In this document: positions 1 to 6,413 of the stretch, piece by piece
Numbering within the stretch: position 1 is the first letter of the stretch
Layout: each line of letters begins with the position of its first letter
Source of the DNA: BRHc4a sp049323755
GTDB taxonomy: Bacteria; Bacillota; Desulfotomaculia; Desulfotomaculales; Desulfocucumaceae
NCBI GenBank assembly: GCA_049323755.1
Contig: JBMOPE010000016.1
Location: 1-64,000, forward strand
Direction: 5' to 3'
DNA length: 64,000 bases
Made by a program: the position numbers and the translations under genes
The notes under the pieces: generated by a model
Database searches by the model: none
What the model was told of the DNA's origin: nothing
Seen by the model: the letters and a program-made list of their open reading frames with translations, nothing else

Positions 1-72
1 AGCGTCCTGAAGCATTTCCAACAGTTTTTTCCGTTGCGCCCTTCTTTCTGGACTGATCTTCCTTTTGGCCAT
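1..72 (-). CDS. N-terminus of a probable transposase (partial)
   Basis: A minus-strand reading frame starts at ATG 72-70 behind a strong GGAGG site and runs off the left edge. The 24 visible residues begin MAKRKISPERRAQRKKLLEM, a basic start resembling IS256/Mutator-type transposases, but too little is present to assign a family. Upstream, on the minus strand, lies a terminal-repeat-like stretch ending in TGTAAAC, which fits an IS end near position 146. Confidence 0.35.
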   Translation of the reverse strand, partial: MAKRKISPERRAQRKKLLEMLQDA

Positions 73-146
73 AAATAAACCTCCAAACTGATGCTCTTAT
101 CTTACATCATTTGTTTGGAGGTTTACATAAAATTTGAAACGGTCTC
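73..146 (-). mobile_element. Probable IS end upstream of the transposase start
   Basis: This stretch holds a 9-bp inverted repeat, CCTCCAAAC at 80-88 and GTTTGGAGG at 113-121. On the minus strand the sequence GAGACCGTTTCAAATTTTAT followed by GTAAAC ends near 146. Together with the basic N-terminus at 1-72, this is how an IS256-like left end would look. The other end is outside the window, so neither terminal repeats nor target duplication can be confirmed. Confidence 0.3.
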
Positions 147-200
147 ACGGGAAACCGGTTATCCTACCTTTACCGGCTTCGTGTGTAATAACATTATTAT

Positions 201-236
201 GGGGTAGTACCAGCGAAGCTTCTCCGGTACTACCCC
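201..236. repeat. Hairpin with 11-bp perfect arms
   Basis: GGGGTAGTACC at 201-211 pairs perfectly with GGTACTACCCC at 226-236 around a 14-nt loop. It lies just upstream of the decayed TnpB fragment and has no T-run, so it is more likely a mobile-element structure than a terminator. Confidence 0.5.
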
Positions 237-257
237 TGTCTGGCTAAACGCCGCCCT

Positions 258-413
258 TGACAAACCCGTCCTGCCCGGAGTGCGGGAGGAAACACAAAGC
301 AAATCCGGTCGAATATACAGGTGCGGTAAATGCGGTTTTAAAGGTCCATGCCGGGATATGGTCGGAGTTGTTAACGGAATACTATGTGAACCTCCTCCGG
401 GTTTGTCCAGGCG
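258..413 (+). pseudogene. Decayed C-terminus of a TnpB/OrfB (IS200/IS605) protein
   Basis: Conceptual translation gives SCPECGRKHKAN from 269, then after a one-base frame change GRIYRCGKCGFKGPCRDMVG. This is the CxxC...CxxC zinc ribbon followed by the R-D-x-V-G segment that closes TnpB/OrfB proteins of the IS605/IS1341 group. The RuvC catalytic part is absent. A perfect hairpin at 386-422, where an IS200/IS605 right-end structure would be expected, overlaps its end. It is a dead remnant with at least one frameshift and a 5' deletion. Confidence 0.55.
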
Positions 414-422
414 GAGGTTCAC
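386..422. repeat. IS200/IS605-type right-end hairpin
   Basis: GTGAACCTCC at 386-395 pairs with GGAGGTTCAC at 413-422 around a 17-nt loop. It directly follows the TnpB zinc-ribbon remnant, the place where IS200/IS605 elements carry their transposase-recognised hairpin. The flanking string TTCACACGTATA (418-429) recurs at 55546-55557. Confidence 0.5.
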
Positions 423-787
423 ACGTATACAAATGATTGCGGTGCGAAGCTAATCCCGAAGTCCGCAAGCGTAAGTGGCTTTTTATACTTCTTAACCTGG
501 CCTAATCGATATGCCACTGCTTTTTCCTTATTTTGAAAATACTTATCATAAAACTGCTTTGAAATACCTGCAGACCCTGAAGTCATCTCCCATACTTGTT
601 CCGGAATGTCAACAATGACATCAATAACCTCTGCCTCACCAACAATCTTCATGACAGGAGATGTGGCATATATTATAATTTTGTCAACATCAGATCGGCA
701 ACGTACCTTTCTAAACTCAAACTGCTTATTTCCATTCATTATATTCTCTACATGTTCAGGATTAATTGATAATAACATCTTGCACAT
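419..787 (-). CDS. ASCH-domain protein
   Basis: This 122-residue protein starts MCKMLLSINPEHVENIMNGN and contains the FEFRK motif followed by a beta-rich segment (IIIYATSPVMKIVGEAEV) typical of ASCH domains, which are PUA-like RNA or modified-base binding folds. Its start overlaps the end of the upstream acetyltransferase frame by 26 bp, so the two are translationally coupled. It forms the last gene of a minus-strand operon: XRE regulator, acetyltransferase, ASCH protein. That arrangement resembles mobile stress or toxin-antitoxin-like cassettes, but a toxin role is not shown by the sequence. Confidence 0.7.
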   Translation of the reverse strand: MCKMLLSINPEHVENIMNGNKQFEFRKVRCRSDVDKIIIYATSPVMKIVGEAEVIDVIVDIPEQVWEMTSGSAGISKQFYDKYFQNKEKAVAYRLGQVKKYKKPLTLADFGISFAPQSFVYV

Positions 788-1829
788 TTACATCACCCAT
801 TTCCAATAGTTTAATAAACTGCTCTTTTGTATAATCCAAAGTATAGGGATGAGCTTCAAATAATCCCTGTTCTTTTAAGTCTTTGTGAATTACGTTATGT
901 CCCTTACCAAAGAAGCCGTTATATAATAGTTCAAGCATTACAACATTATTTTTTGTATATATACCTGCCAATTCTTCAGGAGTAAAAACTGTTTTATTTC
1001 CAGCATTTTTAACAAAATCAGCAAGACTCATTATCGCTCTCCCGTTGTTTTTTATTACATCAATTTTAGTTATTGTACAATAAGATGTAACAACCGATTT
1101 GTAAGTTTTTCCTGAATCACCTTCAAATATACGATAAATGCCAACCGGTTCTCCAACCTCGTAGTGCATAGGCGTATATGGAGTGCCTATGTAAACCTTT
1201 GTAACACCATTACCAGCTGTTTCCTCTTCAATTTCACGCTTCTTTATTTTTAACTCTGAATAAGGAAACAGCCTATCATGAAATTTCTCAAATATAGGAA
1301 TCAAACCTGCTTTTCCAAAGTTAGGCCTAATAAACGGAAAAGCTTTATAGGGATCGCTGTAATCAATTATACTGCGACTTTTTAAATATACGCACTCTCC
1401 ACGACTATTCATACCAACACATTTAAATCCAAATCTCTCAAAAAGACTGATTAGCTCTGAATGTTTGTCAAATACTGTAACATATATATCATCAGCTTTA
1501 TCATCACGCCATTTCCAAAGAGAAACACCTAATGCGCCCTCGCCAAGCCTCATACCTCTAAAACGTTCAGCCAGTCGCAAGGTTCCGATTTTAACGCGAG
1601 GTATGGCAGGTAATATTTTATCTGTTAGTTGAATAGCTTCAAGCTCTCTTTTTAAATAGACAAACGCGCCTACCCCTTATTCATCGTGAAAAACGAGAGC
1701 ATACTCTCCTGCATCACTTTTTTTCTTATACCAGACCGGAAATTCCTCATAGTCCGCTTTGAGTGAATCAAAGAAAGGGTCGTCAAGATTTACCTCTGAA
1801 AACTTATGCCATTCAAACTTACCTGCCAT
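762..1829 (-). pseudogene. GNAT acetyltransferase/ASCH-like protein interrupted by one stop codon
   Basis: The frame opens at ATG 1829 (MAGKFEWHKFSEVNLDDPFF) behind GGAGG and continues without indels to the stop at 762. The only lesion is one in-frame TAA at 1679-1677 (codon 51), in the context HDE-stop-GVGAFVYLKREL. Reading through gives a protein of about 355 residues: an N-terminal GNAT fold (GVGAFVYLKREL, then FERFGFKCVGMNSRGECVYL) and a C-terminal PUA/ASCH-like half. A TTG at 1580 could restart translation of the last 272 residues, but that piece lacks the N-terminal strand of the GNAT fold. One substitution, for instance AAA to TAA, would explain the lesion. It is either a recent nonsense mutation or a sequencing error. 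Confidence 0.7.
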
Positions 1830-1849
1830 TGTGTTACCTCCAATCAGAA

Positions 1850-2218
1850 TTACTTATTTTCAAGCACTGCAATAAACTGTTGCCAATCTTTCACAGTTGC
1901 TTTATTCTTCGCCTTTCTGATAGCTGTCCTCACAATATCGGTTGACATTACATATCCTGCAATATCAGGCGGTACACATCCTTTATTTTGTCCTGCCAAA
2001 TCATAATATAACGGAAGTTCGTTGTCGGATAGTTTTAAGATAGCCGCTAATTTTACTAATAGCTCACCGCTGGTTGGTGGATACCTACGGCTCTTTTCAA
2101 TATCACAAATATAAACAGCAGTAACGCCCAACGCATCCGCAACTTGTTTTTGCGTGATACCTTGGGTTTTTCTTTTATCATATACGAATGTGCCAAAGGT
2201 TATATTTTGCTTAGTCAT
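1850..2218 (-). CDS. XRE-family regulator
   Basis: This 122-residue protein begins MTKQNITFGTFVYDKRKTQG; the ATG at 2218 follows AAGAGG by 7 bases, and another ATG lies six codons upstream. Residues about 8-65 form a Cro/CI helix-turn-helix (ITQKQVADALGVTAVYICDI, EKSRRYPP). The C-terminal 55 residues match no domain I recognise. It leads the operon with the acetyltransferase and ASCH genes, 20 bp apart. A consensus promoter and a palindrome lie directly upstream, so it probably represses its own operon. Confidence 0.8.
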   Translation of the reverse strand: MTKQNITFGTFVYDKRKTQGITQKQVADALGVTAVYICDIEKSRRYPPTSGELLVKLAAILKLSDNELPLYYDLAGQNKGCVPPDIAGYVMSTDIVRTAIRKAKNKATVKDWQQFIAVLENK

Positions 2219-2245
2219 GGTTTGACCTCTTAACATAAATGCAAA

Positions 2246-2294
2246 TTAGCATATAAGCTAATGAGAATATAATAAAAAAAGAAAATATTGTCAA
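2246..2294 (-). promoter_or_regulatory. Sigma-A promoter with operator palindrome for the XRE operon
   Basis: On the minus strand TTGACA (2294-2289) and TATATT (2271-2266) are separated by exactly 17 bp. Immediately downstream is the palindrome TTAGC-n6-GCTAA (2246-2261), placed to overlap the transcription start. This position suits autorepression by the XRE protein. Confidence 0.7.
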
Positions 2295-2520
2295 CAACTT
2301 TTAAAAATAACCAGCTACAAATACTTTCCATTTAGTAAGTTAGATTCATAAATTTTTATATTTAATTGGTTAAGTGTTTGTACTTCTCCCCATTGTCAAA
2401 AGAAGGATAACATACATATTGCTTTCAGTGTTTTGATATTGGGGGCAGTACGGTTTTTTGAATTATGCGCGGTATTTAAGTCTAAATCAGTATTAGTCTT
2501 CTCTTTTCTCATCAACTTAC
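2295..2520. other. AT-rich stretch without recognisable genes
   Basis: No reading frame with a ribosome site, no hairpin followed by a T-run and no repeat shared with the rest of the window was seen. It separates the XRE operon from the Tn7-like end that begins at 2521. Confidence 0.5.
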
Positions 2521-2640
2521 TGTGACAAATTAAAAAGTTGAATTCTTACCGAGACAATTTCGGATTATATTTTTATGGGATTATGGGGTACAATTTTTAC
2601 CGAGTTATTCTGGTGATTTAACCGGTTAATTTATGGAAAA
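2521..2640 (+). mobile_element. Tn7-like transposon end with TnsB-site-like repeats
   Basis: The sequence begins TGTGACAAATTAAAAAGTTG, which resembles Tn7-family ends (TGT terminus followed by a GACAAATT-type site). The word TTACCGAG occurs at about 2546 and again at about 2598, each beside ACAATTT, consistent with repeated TnsB binding sites. It lies about 180 bp upstream of tnsA, the expected left-end geometry. No opposite end was found in the window. Confidence 0.45.
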
Positions 2641-2697
2641 TATTTGTCGAAGGTGGTAATATTATGGTAATATTCACTAAAATATAGGAGTTTTGCC

Positions 2698-3138
2698 ATG
2701 GCCAGGACTAGGGTTTTAAACACAATATCCACTGTTGAAAGGAAACTAAAAGAAGGGCGTGGTCAGGGGGTAGGAAAGGAATACCTACCCTGGATCACCG
2801 TTTACGAGGTGCCTTCCCATGGGCGTGCAAGAAAAATTAAAGGCTGGAAAACCCAAAGAGAACACCACCTTCTTTCCGATCATGAACGGAGGTATTTTTT
2901 CATCCTTGACTGGTCTTCTGCTTTAACTGATATAAGGGAACAGTTCCCCCTTCTCCCGGTGGAAGAAGTCCAGGAAATAGCGCAACGTAAAGGTATTAGT
3001 TACCCTGTAGACATAAAGACAAGAGAACACATAGTGATGACTACAGATTTCCGGATCACTCTAAACGACGGTTCAGAAGTGTTAAGATCGGTAAAGCCGA
3101 TAGCCGATTTAAATTCACAAAGAACAATTGAAAAATGA
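2698..3138 (+). CDS. tnsA: Truncated TnsA endonuclease
   Basis: The 146 residues correspond to the catalytic N-terminal domain of TnsA, the Tn7-family endonuclease that cuts the 5' strands at the transposon ends. The candidate triad is intact: E63 in DHERR, D117 in TTDFR and K133 in SVKP. The protein stops after SQRTIEK, where family members continue for about another 100-130 residues with the winged-helix domain that contacts TnsC. No tnsB, tnsC or target-selection gene follows. The promoter region (2641-2697) is duplicated at 55569-55625. This is probably a remnant of a transposon that has lost its core. Confidence 0.7.
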   Translation: MARTRVLNTISTVERKLKEGRGQGVGKEYLPWITVYEVPSHGRARKIKGWKTQREHHLLSDHERRYFFILDWSSALTDIREQFPLLPVEEVQEIAQRKGISYPVDIKTREHIVMTTDFRITLNDGSEVLRSVKPIADLNSQRTIEK

Positions 3139-3213
3139 TTGTACCCACATCAATGATATGGCCGGTTGAAAGCCCCTGTCAAACGGGAATATCAAAAAGT
3201 AAGGTAAATTACA

Positions 3214-3243
3214 TTGCAAAAAAAGAGTCAATTAATTTATAAT
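3214..3243 (+). promoter_or_regulatory. Promoter of a short transcription unit
   Basis: TTGCAA (3214-3219) and a perfect TATAAT (3238-3243) are 18 bp apart. The unit it would drive runs to the terminator at 3469-3503, giving a transcript of about 250 nt. Confidence 0.5.
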
Positions 3244-3343
3244 AGAATAAAGTGAAATAAGGCAAAGCGTTACTTTACTACTATAGTGGATCTCTATGAA
3301 AGTTAAGGAGACAATCGCTAACTAACTTCAAAGAAAGGGTGCA

Positions 3344-3460
3344 TTGGTTCTACACAAAGTTCATACAACTACCATAGAGGGTAAACAGAAGATTTCTGTT
3401 AAAGGGAAATCATTACCTGGTATTTGTGTGAACTATTTGCGTGTGGGGCCGACCCTTTGA
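3344..3460 (+). CDS. Possible 38-residue peptide
   Basis: A TTG-initiated frame preceded by AAAGGG encodes 38 residues starting MVLHKVHTTTIEGKQKISVK and ends at TGA 3458-3460, just before a strong terminator. The peptide is basic and has no membrane segment. Its own promoter and terminator bracket it neatly, but the start codon is weak. The 250-nt transcript could equally be a small RNA. Family unknown. Confidence 0.3.
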   Translation: MVLHKVHTTTIEGKQKISVKGKSLPGICVNYLRVGPTL

Positions 3461-3468
3461 GAGGTTTT

Positions 3469-3503
3469 AAAGCCCACATGCAAGCATGTGGGCTTTAATT
3501 TTT
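3469..3503 (+). terminator. Rho-independent terminator
   Basis: AAAGCCCACATG (3469-3480) and CATGTGGGCTTT (3485-3496) form a perfect 12-bp stem with a CAAG loop, followed by AATTTTT. Confidence 0.85.
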
Positions 3504-3542
3504 CGACGAACGGATATCAGATTTAAAAAGGAGGCCATGAAA

Positions 3543-3818
3543 ATGACTTTAACCTACTTGGAACTTTACAGACGCAAATCTGGATTGACAACAAAACAAC
3601 TTGCCATTAAGGCAGGGTACATACCTAATGCAATTAGTCAAATAGAATGTGGTCATCGAAAGTCCTGGCCCATGTTGAGAGCCAAAATAGCAGAAATACT
3701 CGAAGTACCTGAAACAGAATTGTTTAATCTTGACGGGTCAATTAATGTGTTTGGAACTTATAAATCCGAGCACTTAAGTTCCGTTTTTCTTCCAGTTTTA
3801 TTTCCAGTTTGCCATTGA
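3543..3818 (+). CDS. XRE-family regulator with its 3' end replaced by an inserted element
   Basis: ATG 3543 is chosen because AGGAGG ends 8 bases upstream; the ATG at 3537 is too close. The first 65 codons encode a compact helix-turn-helix (LTTKQLAIKAGYIPNAISQI, ECGHRKSWP) with the usual XRE length up to ELFNLDGSIN. From codon 68 the frame runs into a small inverted-repeat element and ends at TGA 3818 after 26 foreign residues. Excising the element and one copy of its target repeat restores an 87-codon frame ending at TGA 4073-4075, just before the 27-residue peptide gene. The helix-turn-helix is intact, so the truncated protein may still bind DNA. Confidence 0.75.
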   Translation: MTLTYLELYRRKSGLTTKQLAIKAGYIPNAISQIECGHRKSWPMLRAKIAEILEVPETELFNLDGSINVFGTYKSEHLSSVFLPVLFPVCH

Positions 3819-4006
3819 CAACGAGCCTCCGCAAGCATGGTATTGATGTCAGGGGCGATGACTCAAGTGCTTATGACATCGCCACTAACAGGCTACCATA
3901 CTTGCCCTCATTGTCAATGGTTCACTCCGTCAAACTGGAAATAAAACTCAAATAAACTGGAAATTATTAAGTTCCGCAGTGCTACACTTTCTAAGTTCCA
4001 AAAACA
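3746..4006. mobile_element. 261-bp MITE-like element with 8-bp target duplication
   Basis: The element has terminal inverted repeats TGTGTTTGGAACTTA (3746-3760) and TAAGTTCCAAAAACA (3992-4006), 14 of 15 matching. It is flanked by the direct repeat TCAATTAA at 3738-3745 and 4007-4014. Inside, further pairs (CCAGTTTTATTTCCAGTTTG with its complement near 3931, CCATTGACAACGAG with CTCATTGTCAATGG, CAAGCATGGTA with TACCATACTTG) let almost the whole element fold into one long hairpin. It encodes no protein. It has cut the XRE gene. The mobilising transposase is not in the window. Confidence 0.85.
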
Positions 4007-4080
4007 TCAATTAAAAAAGTTCAAATTCAAACCCTCATAAAAATATTAACTAACGAATCAAGTAAAGGAGCGTGATTCTT

Positions 4081-4164
4081 ATGGCCGAATGGGGAGCTTT
4101 TTTTGCAGGTTTAGCAGCTTTATTGACGTCCCTTTGGAAGATGTACACTGACAATAAAAAATAG
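4081..4164 (+). CDS. 27-residue hydrophobic peptide
   Basis: ATG 4081 follows AAAGGAG by 10 bases; the peptide begins MAEWGAFFAGLAALLTSLWK and ends with a polar YTDNKK tail. The middle is a continuous hydrophobic stretch of about 17 residues with tryptophans at both ends, the form of small membrane or type-I-toxin-like peptides. Its ribosome site lies inside the last codons of the ancestral XRE frame (stop 4073-4075), so before the element inserted the two genes formed a tight regulator-peptide operon. Function unknown. A holin-like or toxin role is only an analogy. Confidence 0.45.
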   Translation: MAEWGAFFAGLAALLTSLWKMYTDNKK

Positions 4165-4311
4165 TCCCCCTATGATAATATCTATTTTTAAAGGCTTTGG
4201 TGATGGTACGCTAAAGCTTTTTCTCTTTCATCATATTTTTTCTCCAACATTATCCCAAATCCTCTTATTTATCACGATATCTTAAAAAAATATAAAAAGA
4301 GTAAGGCAACA
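4165..4311. other. AT-rich intergenic stretch
   Basis: No supported gene, hairpin-T-run or promoter pair was found between the 27-residue peptide gene and the 90-bp repeat at 4312. Confidence 0.4.
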
Positions 4312-4403
4312 GTCAGTCTAGCTAGAACATTATACAATTCTAATGGGTTGTCCATGAATGCAAAATCGGGCGATTTAGATGATTTCAGTCTTAGACAGAC
4401 AAA
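4312..4403. repeat. 90-bp repeat, copy 1 (bracketing the RDD genes)
   Basis: GTCAGTCTA near the left end and the right end GATTTCAGTCTTAGACAGACAAA form partly inverted ends. The stretch aligns along its length with 6152-6243 (shared words include CAATT-TAA, GG-TG-TCCAT-AA, GATTTCAGTCTTAGAC). The two copies flank the RDD operon in the same orientation. Confidence 0.6.
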
Positions 4404-4415
4404 TAAAGTTGATTT

Positions 4416-4916
4416 TTATACAGGCACTTTGGTATATTTCCCTCTCTTTACTAGGTAAGTCCCGGCTATTATGTCATGGAGAGCTTGTTTTTTAGGTGAA
4501 AATGCTGCCATAAAAAAGCCTATCAAAAGAATAACAGTAGATATAATTTTGCCAAAGAACCTTATTGAGGCTGTTTTGAAAGAAATCCGCTGACCGTTTA
4601 GGTCCGTAACAATTATTCCAAAAAACATTTTTCCCAGTGTTCCCTGTGTAGTTGAGCTCTCCATTTTGGCAAAGTAAAGCCAGTAAGCAATAAAGCTCAC
4701 CGCAATCATGGCATAATCAGCGTAATAAAAGATAAACTCCATCTTTGCCCCCAGGCCAACCGTAACATATAAAAGATAATAAAACCTGTCTATAAGGGCA
4801 AAACATACCTTGATTATTATAAAGTCTATCAAAAGGGCCACTGCCCTTATCCAGAACCCTGCATAGCTCTCATTTTGGGATGTCATATTTTCAGTAACAG
4901 TAGTAATGTATACCAC
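4416..4916 (-). CDS. RDD-family membrane protein, short
   Basis: The protein has up to 166 residues with the RDD fold: the R-x6-D signature (AGFWIRAVALLIDFIII), several hydrophobic segments, then GTLGKMFFGIIVTDLNGQR and the terminal KKQALHDIIAGTYLVKR motif. RDD proteins are small integral membrane proteins, some of which act as ion antiporters; no substrate can be assigned. The start is uncertain: GTG 4916 overlaps the AGGAG site, and ATG 4886 (MTSQNESYAG) is the alternative. It lies 22 bp after the larger RDD gene and is probably cotranscribed with it. Confidence 0.75.
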   Translation of the reverse strand: MVYITTVTENMTSQNESYAGFWIRAVALLIDFIIIKVCFALIDRFYYLLYVTVGLGAKMEFIFYYADYAMIAVSFIAYWLYFAKMESSTTQGTLGKMFFGIIVTDLNGQRISFKTASIRFFGKIISTVILLIGFFMAAFSPKKQALHDIIAGTYLVKRGKYTKVPV

Positions 4917-4938
4917 TCCTTATATGTTATTCATATGA

Positions 4939-5841
4939 TTAACCAGAAAAATTGGAATCTTTTTTAAACTGTGCTGCACTGCATTCATCCAGGTATTCTT
5001 TTGCAATTCTTTCTGCTGCTTCCATTGATTCGCCAAGTAAAGGCTGGCCGGGATGAGGGACCCATGAATCATCTTCCCACATAAATAAGTCAATTTGAAA
5101 TTGCCCGGCACCTTTGGGGGAAATAACAACTTTGAACGTACTGTTAAAAGAGTATATTTCCTTTATTTTTCCTGAGGCCCTTATTATTCCTTCAGAGAGG
5201 GATGATTCTATTGAAGTTTGTTTTAAATAATTTACTTTACCTTTATATATTACAATTGAATCTGCAAGGTAGTCATGAATAGCGCGATTCTTATTGCTAA
5301 ATAATATAAAAATGTAATCTAATAAATATATGGGCATGAATAGAAGAATAGGAATATATAAAATCATGGTTTTTGCAATAATATATCCTGGATCACCGAT
5401 GGTGTTATATTTGATAGCATATGCTGCAACAAAAATAATATAAATAGCTATGATCTCTAGGATTAAACTAAAAACTTGCCTTAGAATTGCTTTTCCAGTT
5501 GTTAAGTATTTTCCGTTAATGTCTATTATCTTTATGCCCAGCAATAGTTTGCCAGGAGTTCCGCCATATTTGACAATGAGAAAAGTAGTAAAAGAATATA
5601 TAACTACTATTCTTAATAATTCAATGTACAAACCATCTATATCGCTAATAACAGAAAGGCTTTTTTCTATTAGAAAAATTATAATTAATACAATAAGCCA
5701 ATCTATAAAGGATGATATGATTCTCATGCCGCTAACAGTTTGGTAATAGCTTGTAAATCCATTAACCTTTTCTCTTTTTCTTTTTATAATCAGGCTAACG
5801 ATAATTGATACGGTAATAATAAATACAAGTAAAGAAGGCAT
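4939..5841 (-). CDS. RDD-family membrane protein with extra soluble tail
   Basis: The 300-residue protein has an N-terminal membrane anchor (SLLVFIITVSIIVSLIIK), an RDD core (MRIISSFIDWLIVLIIIFLI, GGTPGKLLLGIKIIDINGKY, KNRAIHDYLADSIVIYKGK) and a C-terminal soluble segment of about 85 residues (from IESSLSEGIIRASGKIKEIY onward) rich in strands. Ordinary RDD proteins lack both the extra anchor and this tail, whose family I do not recognise. It is the first gene of a two-gene minus-strand operon, and the pair is flanked by the same 90-bp repeat on both sides. Confidence 0.75.
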   Translation of the reverse strand: MPSLLVFIITVSIIVSLIIKRKREKVNGFTSYYQTVSGMRIISSFIDWLIVLIIIFLIEKSLSVISDIDGLYIELLRIVVIYSFTTFLIVKYGGTPGKLLLGIKIIDINGKYLTTGKAILRQVFSLILEIIAIYIIFVAAYAIKYNTIGDPGYIIAKTMILYIPILLFMPIYLLDYIFILFSNKNRAIHDYLADSIVIYKGKVNYLKQTSIESSLSEGIIRASGKIKEIYSFNSTFKVVISPKGAGQFQIDLFMWEDDSWVPHPGQPLLGESMEAAERIAKEYLDECSAAQFKKDSNFSG

Positions 5842-5949
5842 AATAACTATTTTTTCCAGAACTTTTCTGCTCCTTATGTCTTTATTATTTCTGGCATTCT
5901 TCTATCGGGTTTTTAGTATCAGTTCGGAATGAAAAATATCTCTAATAAA

Positions 5950-5980
5950 AACAAAAAGCCAGCACCCCCTGATGCTGGCT
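5950..5980 (-). terminator. Minus-strand terminator
   Basis: Read on the minus strand, AGCCAGCA (5980-5973) and TGCTGGCT (5964-5957) form an 8-bp stem around TCAGGGGG, followed by TTTTGTTTTT. It would end transcripts coming from the remnant at 6005-6100. Confidence 0.75.
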
Positions 5981-6004
5981 CATGATGTCAAATGTATAGA
6001 AAAC

Positions 6005-6100
6005 TCAATTCGTCACTCTTCGATTAAAATCCTCCTTTTTGCCAGTCCATCTAAAAAATGCCATTATTCCGATCAAGATTAAACAAGCGGTATGGCCTGA
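6005..6100 (-). pseudogene. C-terminal remnant of a membrane protein
   Basis: The minus strand reads LSGHTACLILIGIMAFFRWT then GKKEDFNRRVTN and a stop at 6007-6005, a hydrophobic helix followed by a basic tail. The frame is cut off on its 5' side at about 6098, where sequence resembling the 90-bp repeat end (TGACAGTCTAAAAC) begins. The terminator at 5950-5980 follows it. Parent gene unknown. Confidence 0.3.
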
Positions 6101-6151
6101 CAGTCTAAAACTTTATTTTACCAAACCATGAGTTTTTTACGTGCAACAATC

Positions 6152-6243
6152 GTTTCAGTCTAAAACATTAAACAATTTTAACGGATGATCCATAAACGAA
6201 AAACCGGGCCATCCCGGTGATTTCAGTCTTAGACTGACAAACC
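6152..6243. repeat. 90-bp repeat, copy 2
   Basis: This copy matches 4312-4403 in the same orientation. Its ends TTTCAGTCTA and TAGACTGACAAA are inverted repeats of each other. A further partial copy of the left end, GACAGTCTAAAAC, lies at about 6099, which suggests nested insertion. Confidence 0.6.
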
Positions 6244-6339
6244 AAAGAATATACAAGATATGGTTGGAAGCTATCGGAAGCATGATCAAAAAACAGCTTT
6301 TTGCTTCCCCCCAGTATTTTAATTAAGCGTTTTAACTGA

Positions 6340-6393
6340 TTGACAGATAAGATTCAAAGGGATATAATTTCCATATATATCCCCACCGGGGGG
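6340..6393 (+). promoter_or_regulatory. Promoter and CsoR-type operator
   Basis: TTGACA (6340-6345) and TATAAT (6363-6368) are 17 bp apart, a consensus sigma-A promoter. Just downstream is the G/C-block pseudo-palindrome ATCCCCACCGGGGGG (about 6379-6393), of the kind CsoR/RcnR-family repressors bind, overlapping the start of transcription. Confidence 0.7.
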
Positions 6394-6413
6394 AGGGGTT
6401 GGGAGGGATTTTT

